Assembly (NCBI RefSeq): GCF_017654505.1
Contig: NC_054553.1
Coordinates: 9,560,621 to 9,624,620 of the forward strand
Direction: 5' to 3'
DNA: 64,000 nt
DNA from: Polyodon spathula
Lineage: Eukaryota; Chordata; Actinopteri; Acipenseriformes; Polyodontidae
Below, one piece after another: positions 42,915 through 53,688 of the stretch. The notes below the pieces were generated by a model. That model was given only the letters and a program-made list of their open reading frames with translations, searched no databases and had not been told where the DNA came from. The position numbers and the translations under genes are program-made. Every line of letters begins with the position of its first letter. Position 1 is the stretch's first letter.

Positions 42915-43540
42915 AACGATATATCACGTTAAGCCGATACAACCAAGATAAAGTATGCAGCGTAGCCCAGCTAGCCACAGTACAAATATTGGACAGCGAA
43001 GCCCCTCTGAAGAGAGCCCAAGATGTAGCCAACCCTCTGGTAGAATGTGCGGCTATCCTCCCTGGTGGGGTAAGCCAGCACTGTCATATGCAGTCGAGAC
43101 TGTGTCCACAATGCAGTGTGATAGTTGCTGCTTCGAGAGGGGCTGTTTAGGTCCATATCCCATGACAGACAATGAGCTGGTCAGAATGACGCAGATTCCT
43201 TGTCCTATCTGCATAACACCTAAATACCGCAACGTGCAGAGGAAGTTCAATCTCCTATCCTCCTCCGAAGAAAACGGAGGTGGATGGAAAGATGCCTGTT
43301 CCACAGACTGGTTCATGTGGAAGGCTGTGATCACCTTCGGGCAGAAGGCAGGGCTTGTACTTAGTGACACCTGTTGCCATCGTCCCAAATACGCATACAG
43401 GAGCTGTGCACCGCCAAGAGAGATACTTCAACTCTTTGAAGTGTATGGGCTCAAATGGGGCCTTCATGGGAGCCTCCAATACAATTTCAAGTCTCCATTC
43501 GGGGAGAATGACTCTCCTGGGAGGGTGCAATGGCCGAGTA
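42915..43540 (-). pseudogene. DIRS tyrosine recombinase, catalytic part, broken
   Basis: On the minus strand, in several frames: RLEIVLEAPMKAPFEPIHFK, then ASFHPPPFSSEEDRRLNFLC, PLSKQQLSHCIVDTVSTAYD, HSTRGLATSWALFRGASL (HSTRG at 43033-43047), and WLYRLNV near 42930. In the family these are the catalytic domain: HxxR lies in HSTRG and the nucleophile Tyr is the Y of WLYRLNV. The segment that should carry the first catalytic Arg, between KYLSWR and ASFHPPPF, is scrambled. Frameshifts separate the blocks. Function: integration of the circular cDNA. This copy cannot act. Confidence 0.85.
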
Positions 43541-43543
43541 CCC

Positions 43544-44143
43544 TTAACCCTTTGTGGTTCTATGTCGGACCAGGTCTGACATTACAATTTTCCCTTTCCA
43601 GTCCGATGTCGGACCCTGTCAGACATCATCAAAAAGATGTCAAGCACAGGTCTCTAGTCGTTTTTTGTCCAGAAAAAGTCGAGAAAACCTTTCAATGGCC
43701 AAGTGAGACCGATAAGAGCCGAATGAAGCCAAAAAAAAAAAAGGCTGTATCTGATAGCCCCATGCACCACAGAGATAACACGTACATAAACAAATGAGAT
43801 AGCTGCTTCTGCATCCAGCACTCAAAGAATATTTCAGACATTTGCAGAGCTTTTTGAGATGTTATAGTAATAAAATAATGACATGGATCGTATTATTGAG
43901 GAGTTTGGTGATAAAACGAGTGATCAGGAGAGGATTTATCAGTATGCACGTCTATAAAGAGGTATGTGAAAAATACAGCAAACAAGGGGTGGGGCTTGGC
44001 TGGAGATGTAGTACTGATGTTATTTTGCCATGTAATTCGTTTTAAACCTGTTTTACTCTGAAAAAAAAAAAACAGCACATGTTTAAATAAATTGGACCTG
44101 ATGTTCCTGACAAGCTCTGAATAAATGGACTGCTAAGGGTTAA
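43544..44143 (+). mobile_element. piggyBac-type MITE inserted in the DIRS recombinase (592 bp)
   Basis: TTAA (43544-43547), CCCTTTGTGGTTCTATG at the left tip, and CTGCTAAGGG-TTAA (44140-44143) at the right tip. The right tip read backwards is CCCTTAGCAG, similar to the left. An exact TTAA duplication. Internally GATGTCGGACC and GTCAGACATC form an inverted pair. No transposase. The 280-codon plus-strand frame 42955-43797 runs across the DIRS boundary into this MITE and is not a gene. Confidence 0.85.
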
Positions 44144-44168
44144 GAAACTGAGTTGCCAAGAAACGCAC

Positions 44169-44593
44169 TGTGGCAGAGCAAAGCTCTGCCCTTTTTAAAT
44201 TGGCAGGGATGGGGTTAATTTCCCTTACCTGCCCGGGTTTATTATGTTCAGGTGGCTGGGATTGATTAGTTGATTAGGTTAATTAACGATCAATCAGCGC
44301 CCAGCCACCTGACATAAAAGGAGGCCTCTGCTTCTCATTTGGGAGGAGGGAGCTGAGGAAGTAGGTTGGTGTTTTGTTGGTTGTGATTTTTCAATTTTCT
44401 AAATCCAGTGAAGGCATTACCCAGCCTGGAAACCTTTATTTTGTACATTTTGCTTTTTGTCTTTCTTTTTGTGTTTCAGTCCCTTTGTTTTGGCCCTTGT
44501 GCCTTTTTATTTTTGTATCTATTTATAATAAAAGTATATTTTTTTGAACTGCAGTCTGTCTCTGGGCCTCTATCCACTCGCCAGCCTGCCACA
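44169..44593 (+). mobile_element. Solo LTR (425 bp) with perfect target-site duplication
   Basis: TGTGGCAGAGCAAAGC ... CCAGCCTGCCACA, flanked by CGCAC at 44164-44168 and 44594-44598. TGACATAAAAGGAGGCC gives the promoter and ATAATAAAAGTATA the polyadenylation signal. It sits only 25 bases from the end of the piggyBac-type MITE, both inside the DIRS element. Confidence 0.92.
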
Positions 44594-44639
44594 CGCACAC
44601 CTGGAGATACAGAGTTCAGAGTTCTACACCTTCAATGTA

Positions 44640-44840
44640 GAAGGTGACCTACCAGCATCGACCCTTAGTCAGACACCAATTCTGAAAATATCTCCACTTG
44701 TAGGCATACAATGACCTAGTGGAATCTGATCTAGTTTTCTGCAACATACCAACAACCTCGTGTGATAGCCCTAGGGCTGACCAGCGGTCCCGTTCAGGGG
44801 CCAGATCTATAGCTGGAACCTGCCTGATTCTGTGTGCCAC
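44640..44840 (-). pseudogene. DIRS tyrosine recombinase, N-terminal part
   Basis: The minus-strand frame reads RIRQVPAIDLAPERDRWSAL, then GLSHEVVGMLQKTRSDSTRS and LYAYKWRYFQNWC. The 'W-SALGLSxEVVxxL ... STRxLYxxKWxxFxxWC' layout is the N-terminal core-binding domain of DIRS recombinases. It is cut off from its catalytic half by the two insertions between 43548 and 44593. Confidence 0.8.
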
Positions 44841-44849
44841 AGAGTGCCT

Positions 44850-45940
44850 CTAGTCTAACTGAGTAGATCCAGGCAAAGCAAGATCTCCCAGGGCTGGCCT
44901 TGTAACAGTATTGCAACTGTTGTGTGGAAAAAGGATGGGCCGTAAGCCTTCAGGGCCCCTTCTTGGGCTGCTGAAGTTAAGGCGGAGCACTCTGAGGTGT
45001 CTGTCTAGGGTGACGGCCCTGGAAATACCTCCTAGAACACTGCTGCGTTGATGCATCATGCCCTGCATTCCCTTCACCTGGCGGGAGAGCCCAGATGCCT
45101 GCTGCCACTGTGGCCTGTAGGCATCGCTACTACTAAGTTTGCCAGGCCCTGGCCTAGAGCTTGCCCTTGAAGGCTGGAGATCTGCAGCAGCATGCCTGAC
45201 AGGCCGTTCAGGGAGCATTGCTTCCCTCAGTATGCTGTCTATATAGGTGGTCAGTATACCTACCTTATTTGCAAGGCAGGTCACCTGTACCTCCACTGCA
45301 TATGCCCTTTTGATGTGTCTCCGTAACCCTGCCCTGCAGGTTTGGGCACACAGGGTACTTAGATTAACCCCTACCGGCAGAAGGTCTCAATGATGGAATC
45401 CACTGGGGGGAATCCTGCCAGACCCAGCTTATCTGCGTCTCCCAAGGAAGCAAGCTATGAGGCTTGCTTCAACATGCTTGGCGCAGAGGCCGGATGATCC
45501 CAAGACCTCCTCCATAATGTCCCGGAAAGCTGGGAACGGCTGCGGACAGGGAGCTACAAAAAGGTTGCAGCACATCAATGCCGACATGTTGCTCAAAAGT
45601 GGGGGCACACTAGCTTCCAAGGCAACCTCGGAACTAGTCTCCACCTCAATAGGAAGGAGCCCTCACCCCAGGAGGCCACTGTGGATGTAACGACCTCCTC
45701 TGTCACCAGTGATGGTGCTTCCCGCTCACCTTGAGCTCCCCTGGGGGAGACAGGGGCTGGTACTGGGAGCGGCGACTGGGGGCCTCGACAAAACTCTAGG
45801 ACCTCTGCCATCTGTTCCTTGAGGTCCGTTGTGTCCCTTGCCTGCTTTGAGCGCTTAACCCACGGAGATGGTGAGCTGCTACGAGGGGTTGACACCCAGG
45901 CCTGCGCGCAGGGAATATCCTGTGAGGGGCTCTCAGACAA
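44850..45940 (-). pseudogene. DIRS ORF1 (gag-like), broken
   Basis: Two minus-strand frames make up this remnant. 45593-45940 has a basic, proline-rich start with KRSKQARDTTDLKEQMAEVL, matching the 'RQARDxxDLKxQMAQVL' helix that I associate with DIRS gag proteins, followed by a Pro/Ala-rich linker. 44850-45296 (148 codons) contains VTCLANKVGILTTYIDSILRE, then a region with QPSRASSRPGPGKLSSSDAY. The frames are separated by stops and a shift around 45300-45590. The second frame stops a few bases before the recombinase frame, with no RT between. Product role in the family: nucleocapsid-like RNA binding. This copy is non-functional. Confidence 0.7.
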
Positions 45941-45954
45941 TCAGAGGAGAGGAG

Positions 45955-46287
45955 GGTACTGAGCACCGTGTGCACTGTGTGCACCATGTGCATCGAGCAC
46001 TGCCTGCACAGCGTGCACTGAGTACCGTGCGCACCAAGTGCACTAAACACTGTGGGCACCACGTGCACCAAGCACCCCCTGCACTGCATGCTATGTGCAC
46101 TGAGCACCGCCTGCACCACATGCTATGTGCACCGAGCACTGTGCACACTGTGCTCCGCCTGCACCAAACACCATGTGCACTGAGCACTGTGTGCACTGTG
46201 GCACTATGTGCACTGAGACACTGATGTACTGTGCGTATCGACTGCACTGCACGCACAAGGCACCGAAGTACCGTGTGCACTGAGGCA
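45955..46287. repeat. Degenerate GTGCAC/GAGCAC tandem repeat in the DIRS 5' region
   Basis: Imperfect units built of TGTGCAC, CACTGTG, GAGCACC and CATGTGCAC, repeating roughly every 11-12 and 24-36 bases over about 330 bp. It opens long frames on both strands (107-118 codons rich in C, H, V, T or Q), which are by-products. It lies in the upstream portion of the DIRS element. Confidence 0.8.
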
Positions 46288-46879
46288 GCAAATCCACATC
46301 ACAATGCAGGCAAACTGGGTTGTGTGATCAGGTCATGCAAAAACAACAATACAATTTTTTATTCATTTATATTTCACACTACTGCACATACGGCATTGGG
46401 TGGATACAGCAAAGCTTAGCCCCAGTGGAGGAAATGCATTCTCCCCAAGAGTGTAGGCTAGAAAAGACAAACACACAATCTCCTTTAAATCAATACGACA
46501 GACAGTAAGAAAAGGCAACCTGCAACGCAAGCGAGGCAGGCTGCTGAAGAAAGGAGAAAAAAGAGGTTTTGATTTAGAGCCGCTGATTCCACAAAAGTGG
46601 CAAGCCAGTTTTCAGCACGAATGCAGGGGAACGGCAGTTGACTCAGAAAAGCTATTTTTGAAATATGCTCAGTTCAGTACAGAGGTCTTACCTTATCATC
46701 TTGAGAAACAAAAAGAGAGCATGACTTCAGTGAGTTGTGTTTAATTCCTTGGTAGGCAGGATCGAGGCTCTCACCCCAGGAAGGGGCCTATCAGCAGCTC
46801 TATTATAAAGAGCTCACTGAATACCTGCCAATATCTCATAAATAATGTTTTGGTGGTCTTCTTCGAATTGAAAGGGAAC

Positions 46880-47140
46880 ATTTGTTTGTTTATTCTGTAC
46901 TACAAGCAAAGGATATGACAGTGACACTAGTTTTTATTTCAATCACTTCATCAAGCAGGACTTCATTGGGGCCCTGGGGCAATATCATTGCTGCTTCAGC
47001 TTGCAGCTATTGCTGGGCAATGCAACACAAAAGCATACCTCCCGATCCTTTCATGTATGCATAATTGAGTGGCTAGGTAAAGTCTGGAACCTTATTAAGA
47101 GATTTGGATGTTTGTTACAAATATAACTGTCTAAAATATC
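46880..47140. other. Non-coding stretch, nothing recognised
   Basis: About 260 bases without a feature. Confidence 0.5.
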
Positions 47141-47142
47141 TA

Positions 47143-47465
47143 CAGATATGGCTAAAATTTTTGTTCCTCCCTATAGAATTATTTGCTTCAAAAAGTCGAC
47201 TGAAACCTGTTGAATATGCCATGTTAACATATTTATTTACATACTACTTTGTAGTTTTCCATATATACGAAAATCTAATCTAACATTTCAAAATCTAACA
47301 TGAACTACTGTACTTCTATTATGTCTTCCAGTAGACTTTTGAGATGTTATTTTGTAGTTTCTTTGAGTACACAATGTTAAATAAAAGACCAAATTATGTT
47401 CTTTTTTTTACAATTATGGCTCAAACCTAAAATTCTATCTGGTGCAAAACCTTTGTGTATAGCTG
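47143..47465. mobile_element. TA-flanked MITE (Tc1/mariner-like), 323 bp
   Basis: The left tip CAGATATGGCTAAAATTTTTG and CCTCCCTATAGAATTA, against the right tip TAAAATTCTATCTGGTGCAA and TATAGCTG, are inverted copies over about 38 bp. Both sides have TA (47141-47142 and 47466-47467). The right half matches 6645-6890. Non-coding. Confidence 0.82.
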
Positions 47466-47760
47466 TACACCCTTGACTTTGTTGTGAAGACATGTAGAAG
47501 CATAGATGTCTAACCATATTTTAGTTTGAAACCCCCCTGTGTACCCCTCTGCTTTCTTTATGTAGCAAAACTGGAGCCTTAATGATCTGCCTTCAGAAGA
47601 GCCAGTTCTGTCACAGGAAAATCCAAGTTTTACACATACCACCATAAGCAAATATCAGATCATAATCTGTCCATCTCCCACACAGGAAAAAAAAAGTAGT
47701 TATCCTGTACAGTGCTACCCTGTTATAATGCAGTTGTCAGGGCCCATAATTGAAGTTATT

Positions 47761-47837
47761 TGTGTTTTGCCTTATAACTAATATACCCTAACCCTTTGTG
47801 TTTTGCCTTATAACTAATATACCCTAACCCTAACCCA
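47761..47837. repeat. 36-bp tandem duplication with CCCTAA motifs
   Basis: The unit TGTGTTTTGCCTTATAACTA followed by ATATACCCTAACCC occurs twice in tandem; the second unit ends ACCCTAACCCTAACCC. Telomere-like triplets, but only two or three copies. Confidence 0.85.
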
Positions 47838-48095
47838 AATTAATATTGTACCATACTGTGGAAAATGAAGGAAGGAGACACACAGAATTTGTAGGTACTT
47901 GAATCCACATTTTATTGGGACAATTATCCCTGGCCTCTGTCAGCCTGGACCACACCAAAAACAACAAACAGTCTTGCACATTCACACAGCAGCTTTTCTG
48001 CATCAGCCGTCAGTTCTGTTTGCGCTGAGGTGGGCTTTCATGTCCCCATCTACCGGGGCGTCAATCATTCCCGGCTAGTTTACCACTTCCTTGCT

Positions 48096-48129
<34 letters not shown>

Positions 48130-48492
48130 GTCCGTAGACCATTCGTGTAACAGTATAAATCCCTTGTTTTTACAATATGTACAGTATAACAGAAACTACT
48201 ATTCCGCCAGTTTGAAATTTACACAACTCTTATTTTAATTGCATAATTTGTATGATAAATGTTGTAAACTGTAAATAAATAACACAGAATACAAGGATGC
48301 TTATACACACTTGTATTGTTTTGTAACATTAATGGCCAGTTTGTTTTTACTTTTAGAAAAAAAAAATACAGTGCAAGAACAGGAGCTTTATAAGTACTAT
48401 ATATCCCAGTTTCAACTTAAACGGGTTTAAATATGGAAATGTGAAACAGCAATAAAACCCAACGTTTGAGAGTCAAATTGCATTATGGGGTA

Positions 48493-49143
48493 TGTAGCAG
48501 GAAATGGCTTTGTGGTGATGTCAGACCAGAAGGACGAAGAACAACAAAGGTATCTGCAGTTTCAACAAAACATGTTGTGCGCCGTTTGTTAAATAACAAA
48601 AATAAATAAAATATTTAAACAAAAGAATCACTGCTCACAGAGCACAGAAATAAAAGAGCTAAACAAAAACAAATCATGAACACAAATAATAACTATTAAG
48701 GCCCGGCTGGGCAGTAGCCTTCACGGATCCTTTAAGTGTTTTTAGTTTTGTTTTCTCTTCTCTCTCTCTGCTCTCGTTCCACCTCTCAAACACCCCACCC
48801 TGAGTGCAGAGAGTAGCAAGTATTTATGCAGGTGACCATCTCCCGATTAGCAAAAAATTAATCACTTAATTAATTTGGGAGATGGCCACCTTCTGCACAA
48901 ATTTTATAATGTGGATGGGGCTTCCCATCCACGCTGCAAAACAATAACAAAACTAACACAGCTATGCCGTCACAATAAATAATAAACAAACAAAAACACA
49001 GTGGTTCGCCGTCATCTATGAACAAAATAAAACACTACTATAAACAAATACAAAAGAACACAAGGGCGGAGGGAGAGACCCCATTCTAAAAATAAATAAA
49101 CAAAATACATTGAACAGCAGGGCTTGCCTACTGCCCTGCTACA
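48493..49143 (-). mobile_element. Solo LTR (651 bp) nested in the Tigger-like element
   Basis: TGTAGCAGGAAATGG ... CTGCCCTGCTACA flanked by GGGTA at 48488-48492 and 49144-49148. The minus strand carries CTGCATAAATACTTGC, a TATA-like promoter placed like that of the other LTRs here. A strong AATAAA exists only on the plus strand, so orientation is probable rather than certain. It splits the Tigger-like element, so it is the younger insertion. Confidence 0.88.
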
Positions 49144-49223
49144 GGGTAAATAGGAGCCATAACCCTACCGTGTTATAACCGATTTCGCACTATAACAGGT
49201 CATGTTATAACAGGGTAGCACTG

Positions 49224-50488
49224 TGTAACCATTGTGCAATTAAGAAAAGATGTAGATTTTGTATGTCAATCCACCTACATTCTCAGACACTGCCATTAAT
49301 TTCTATATTTTTTTTAATTAAACAAACAAAAAAAGTGTCCCATTATATAGAAACTGGGTCACCGCTCTTCGGGGGGTCTCTTTATTGTTTAAGAAAGCTG
49401 TGTGGTTTAAGGATGGACAGGTATAACAATAGAACATAGTGAGCAATGCAAGACAGCAGTTTGTGCAGGTCTTTATTACAAACTGAAAATGAATCAAAGA
49501 ACACTGATGTCCCATTTAACCTTGTAATGCACCATCCCCATGGTTAACAATTTTGCTTGAGAAGATATACTCCACCCTGTTTTATTAATTCCGTTGCAAT
49601 GCAGCCATGATGTAGAGCTACCATGGCTCCCAGTGTTATTAAATCATGGTACAGTCACCTTCACCCTTGTTATCACATGCAAAATATGCAGTTCCCAAGG
49701 ACTCTGCTATAATGAAGGAGATGTGTATTTATTGGTGATGTGCTTGACCTACTAAAGGCAGATTGTATATCTTTTATTACTGCTTGTGTATCTGCAAACA
49801 GGATATTGTGCCAGGGTGGAAGTGGAAAATAAACTACTCTGCCCCCATAACTAATTTCTGCATACTGATATGCTTTGTTTCAACCTTGCATACACTTTTT
49901 TTTTTCCTATACCTATTCTCATATTCCTGATAGCATTTTATGATTATCCAATATGCCAGGCTTTAAAGATTTTATTCCAATCATTTTTGCAATTACAGGT
50001 GCCACATATATTGTAAAATAAAAGGTTCAGACAGGAAACTCTTCTTGTCAGGAAAACTAAAATATTACATGGTTTAAATAACAAAGGAAAACAAATACCT
50101 AGGTGAGAAAAGGACATAACATTTAGTTCAGACAAGGGGTAAACAAGAACTTTTCCAATCTTGCTTAGCTCTCATTAGAACATATACATCTATGACCTGA
50201 AAGGCAGCTATACTAGGAAAAGGACCATTTAAAATAAGATGGTTATTGTGATATATTGTTAAAATTCTCCAGGTCGTGGTAAATTGGAAATGTATTAACC
50301 CTTAGAATTGTTTTTTAATGCATTTAACTTAAATGATGGACAATAGAAACTCTTCTACCAGATTTCTATTTGATACATTATAACAAAATATGGCCAAATG
50401 TCAATGCTTGCTGGAGCCCCACAGAAAGAGTGATAGTGAGGCATTAAAAAGCTTGTCTTTTTTCTCAATTCAAGGAAGTTATTTTAAT

Positions 50489-50521
<33 letters not shown>

Positions 50522-51759
50522 AATGCTTTTCTGCTGTACAAAATGGAGACCAAGAATTACTGATCGAAACAGTAGGCTAGAATGTTCACAAAAGCCACAG
50601 GGGTTCATTTGAGAGAAAACCCGTACTTGCAGCGCATTTGACAAAAAAATTAACAGAATGCATCAGTGTATGTTATAAAGGTGGATGGCTATACCTGAAC
50701 ATTATGGTGTGTTTATTTGCAGAATGAACACTATATTATCATATTTGTATTACTTAAATATGTTATTTAGTATGCATGTGTGGTTGACAGATTTTTACAG
50801 CAAATTCACAGTGTACAATAAGTACGATTCAAAACCAGTTACAATCCTGGTATACTGAAAAGCTCCTAAAGAAAGACGCGATGTTGATAATGTCAAGAAC
50901 AATGTCCCAAATCAGTTAGTAGTTCTTGTGTCATCGTAATTATTTGGTACTATAAAATGCATATAAGATTTTGTCAGCCTTGCCTCTGTAGAAACATGCC
51001 TGACCGTTTCAAAGGATTACACCAAGAAGCTCCTCTGATAGTTATCGTATACCCATTCTTGTGATCAGCACTCTTAAATTGGATCAGATAAGTTATGATG
51101 GATTGGGAAGAGATAATCAGAGCTATTCTTGTCACCTTTGAACTGTGTACTTCACTATACAAAGTAGATTATTGCTGTCACTAACTTTCACTTACATTTT
51201 ACTAGATTTCTTTTAACAACCAAAATCGTACTTGCAATTACTACTGCTTGTAGACTGGGCAACTGAATTCAGGTCAAAGAGGTTCCTCTTCAATTTTTAA
51301 CCTCAAGTTTACCTGTAAATGATTGCCATAGGGCTACTGGCAAACAGGCAATAGTACCTATTGAAGTTCCTGTTTCAAAACAAGGATTGCAAACATGACT
51401 TCCCTGATAGCGGTAACTCATTTGTTTATGGATTCTACTTTTTATATGTCTGTCTGTTGTAGCAGTTATGGAAAATTGACAGTTGTCAACCAACCAACCA
51501 GGATCAAATGTTGACTTGCTATCTTTAGAAATGGCGAATATCATTCATATTGATCTGTAGGAGGTTAATGTGGAGGTGGAGATGTCTTTTTTTTATTTAT
51601 CATAACTTAATGAGAGCATCAGAAAGATGTGTATAAAGAGGGCTTTCCATCTCTTATATTTAATTTGTGCTTGGAGAACTGTGCATCAAACTGTGAAAAA
51701 ACATTGAAAAAAGACATTCTTTAGCACAGGATATTAAGAAGGGTCTTGTTAGTGTGTAA
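49224..51759. other. Non-coding stretch without recognisable gene
   Basis: About 2.5 kb with a poly-T run at about 50490-50517 and short unsupported frames only. Confidence 0.6.
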
Positions 51760-51764
51760 TTATG

Positions 51765-52378
51765 TGTGGCAAAGTGCCCCGCCCCTGGGTTATTTATTTG
51801 TGTTTTATGTTACGGGTAGTGTGTTAATGTTGGTGTATAGTCATTGGTACATGGGACATAAACGGGTCTGTGTAACACAAGTGTTTAAAATATATATTTG
51901 TATTTAATCACAAAGATTGCACAGCACTTCAGGTGCAGGTAAAATGTAACATGTGAGCACAGGGAATTGCACTTTTGTTAATTCACATGCAGTTGTACGG
52001 AGACTCCAGTTAAATGATTGATTAGCAATTGAGTCTCGGTACAGTTGCATAAAAGCAGCATGTTTTTACTCACTCGGGGTGGTGTGTTCGGTGAGCGGAG
52101 AACGGGATTGGAGACAGAGGTAATAAGAATAGTTAATAGTTAAAATACAAGCTCACCGTATTTTGTCTGTATAGTTCGTTTTGTTTGTCTTTTTGTTTTG
52201 GCTACAAGTGCCATGTCCTGTGTCTTGTTTGTCTTTCAACCTTTTATTTTCTGTTTGTTCTTTATTAAATACTGAGTGAAAACGATCGCTCAGCTTCACC
52301 AAACCCCACCTCTCTGTTGTTTATTTCCTGGTCCCTGGTTCTGGTCTGACGTCACCCACTGCAGCCGTCTTTGTGACA
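51765..52378 (+). mobile_element. Solo LTR (614 bp) with perfect target-site duplication
   Basis: TGTGGCAAAGTGCCCC ... GCCGTCTTTGTGACA flanked by TTATG at 51760-51764 and 52379-52383. GTTGCATAAAAGCAGC is the TATA region and TTTATTAAATACTGAG a polyadenylation signal of the ATTAAA type. Its sister is at 41268-41879. Because this copy has its own duplication, the two are separate insertions and not the two LTRs of one provirus. Confidence 0.93.
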
Positions 52379-52569
52379 TTATGTCACACATATTTTTACA
52401 TGCAAGTTTCATGGATATATCTACTTTTCATTGGTAATTAATTGAAAACTGTTATGAATTACTTTGAATTACTGGACATTATTTTTAATTGACTTTATTG
52501 TATGTATTCCAGGAAATATCTTTAAAATTTCAAATTACATGAGATAAATTGTGTATACACTGTAACCAG

Positions 52570-52832
52570 AGAAATGTCCCCAGTCCTGGGATAGCTGACG
52601 TTTCCTCAAATATTGGTGGCAGCTAGCCTCCTTCTAACATGTAATGAAACATTGCCTTTATCCAGGAAAACCTTACCCTGTCACCAAGAGACAAGGTTTC
52701 ACAGACCTTAATACTTGCTTTGCGTCTCGAGACAACTTGTCTCAAGTTAGATTTAAACCAAGGACTTCAAGCAGCAACTCTTTTACTACACAAGCCACTG
52801 GAAACACCACTAGGGCACTGTTGTGTGATGAA
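52570..52832 (-). repeat. tRNA-derived SINE, antisense
   Basis: On the minus strand TGGCTTGTGTAG (52786-52797) resembles a pol III A box. GGTTTAAATCT (52749-52759), about 27 bases further, resembles a B box, with the linker text TTGAAGTCCTTGG between them as in tRNA-derived SINE heads. A non-tRNA body follows toward 52570. The tail and duplication were not found. The 65-codon plus frame here is incidental. Confidence 0.45.
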
Positions 52833-53688
52833 TCACCATAAAACAAAGCAAACTATTTCCCTTACCCAATAAGCATGGACATTTACCATTGTCAGAACTA
52901 GAATGAGTACACACGACTGCAACAAATCCAGAAACCAAAAATGTGCCTTGTTTTTTTTTTAAAGTACAGTAGATGCAACTTACAGTAATCTTTGAGCTAG
53001 AAGCTGCAAGAGCTGTTTAATGTTTGCATACATCCTCTTTCTTTGGTGTCAGACCAGGTTTTACTATTCATTCTCAATCAAATTGAGCCCTGGACTATTA
53101 TCCAGCCAGTCTAAAAGAATGATGCCTTCTTCCTAGAGATCTAAGGCCATTTTGCGAACCTGATAAATCAGTAATACTTGGTTGATCACAAAACATATAT
53201 GGGTGGTCATGAATACTGTATAACCTTCTATTTTTGGGCACTTCCTAAAGGTTTTTGCTATAAAATAAGGTTCTGTGCATTAAATAACAATGGTGATACA
53301 TACAGTAGTCACTTGTTTCAATACAGTTCAATGCATTTTCTTTAAAAATGAAGAATAACCATTATACCACAAAAAAAATAAAATACCATTGGGATACAAG
53401 TGTACGGTATTACTCTGAAGAAACCACATCAGAAATATCAGCAGACCACAGTGCGACCAGCAATAGCAATGGACCTGCAACAGGTATTGCACAGTGGTGC
53501 CATAGTATTACAATGGATTAGCATTGTGTATTGGTCCTTACCAAGGGTGAAACCAACGATATTAAACTCTTATCACTGTGGTAGTTATACTGAAATGCTC
53601 ACACCATTTATCTGCCTTTGCGCTGGAGTATCTGTGAGATGTGTATAGAGTGTTTTGTTATAGAGAGTGGTTTATAGCAGGTTTGATA
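52833..53688. other. Non-coding stretch, nothing recognised
   Basis: AT-rich DNA with short frames only. Confidence 0.5.

Larger units (their letters stand above)
42713..46879 (-). mobile_element. DIRS-type tyrosine-recombinase retrotransposon, degenerate
   Basis: Inverted ends: GTTCCCTTTCAATTCGAAGA at 42741 and its inverted copy ending at 46879. The similarity extends about 45 bp inward (ACCAAAACATTA). The left side carries an extra external GTTAGGTTACTTATCATAAC, as DIRS ends often do. On the minus strand the order is gag-like ORF1 (45.9-44.85 kb), then directly the tyrosine-recombinase start (44.84-44.64 kb) and its catalytic part (43.5-42.9 kb). Reverse transcriptase, RNase H and methyltransferase-type regions are absent. 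A piggyBac-type MITE and a solo LTR interrupt the recombinase. Confidence 0.88.
47710..49223. mobile_element. Tigger-like element carrying a nested LTR
   Basis: The tips CAGTGCTACCCTGTTATAA (from 47710, preceded by TA) and TTATAACAGGGTAGCACTG (to 49223, followed by TG then TA) are exact inverted repeats of 19 bp. With the nested LTR and its duplication removed, the element is about 858 bp. No transposase frame is recognised. A CA run and a duplicated telomere-like patch lie inside. Confidence 0.75.

Noticed and set aside
42955..43797. 280-codon open frame on the plus strand, the longest in the window
   Set aside because: It is antisense to DIRS recombinase text for most of its length and then crosses the TTAA boundary into a piggyBac-type MITE, so it cannot be one gene.
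45868..46280. Cysteine/histidine-rich frames of 107-118 codons on both strands, at first sight zinc-finger-like
   Set aside because: The Cys and His come from the GTGCAC/GAGCAC tandem repeat. Spacing does not follow any zinc-finger rule and both strands are equally open.
47785..47837. Interstitial telomere repeat
   Set aside because: Only two or three CCCTAA units within a 36-bp duplication, not an array.
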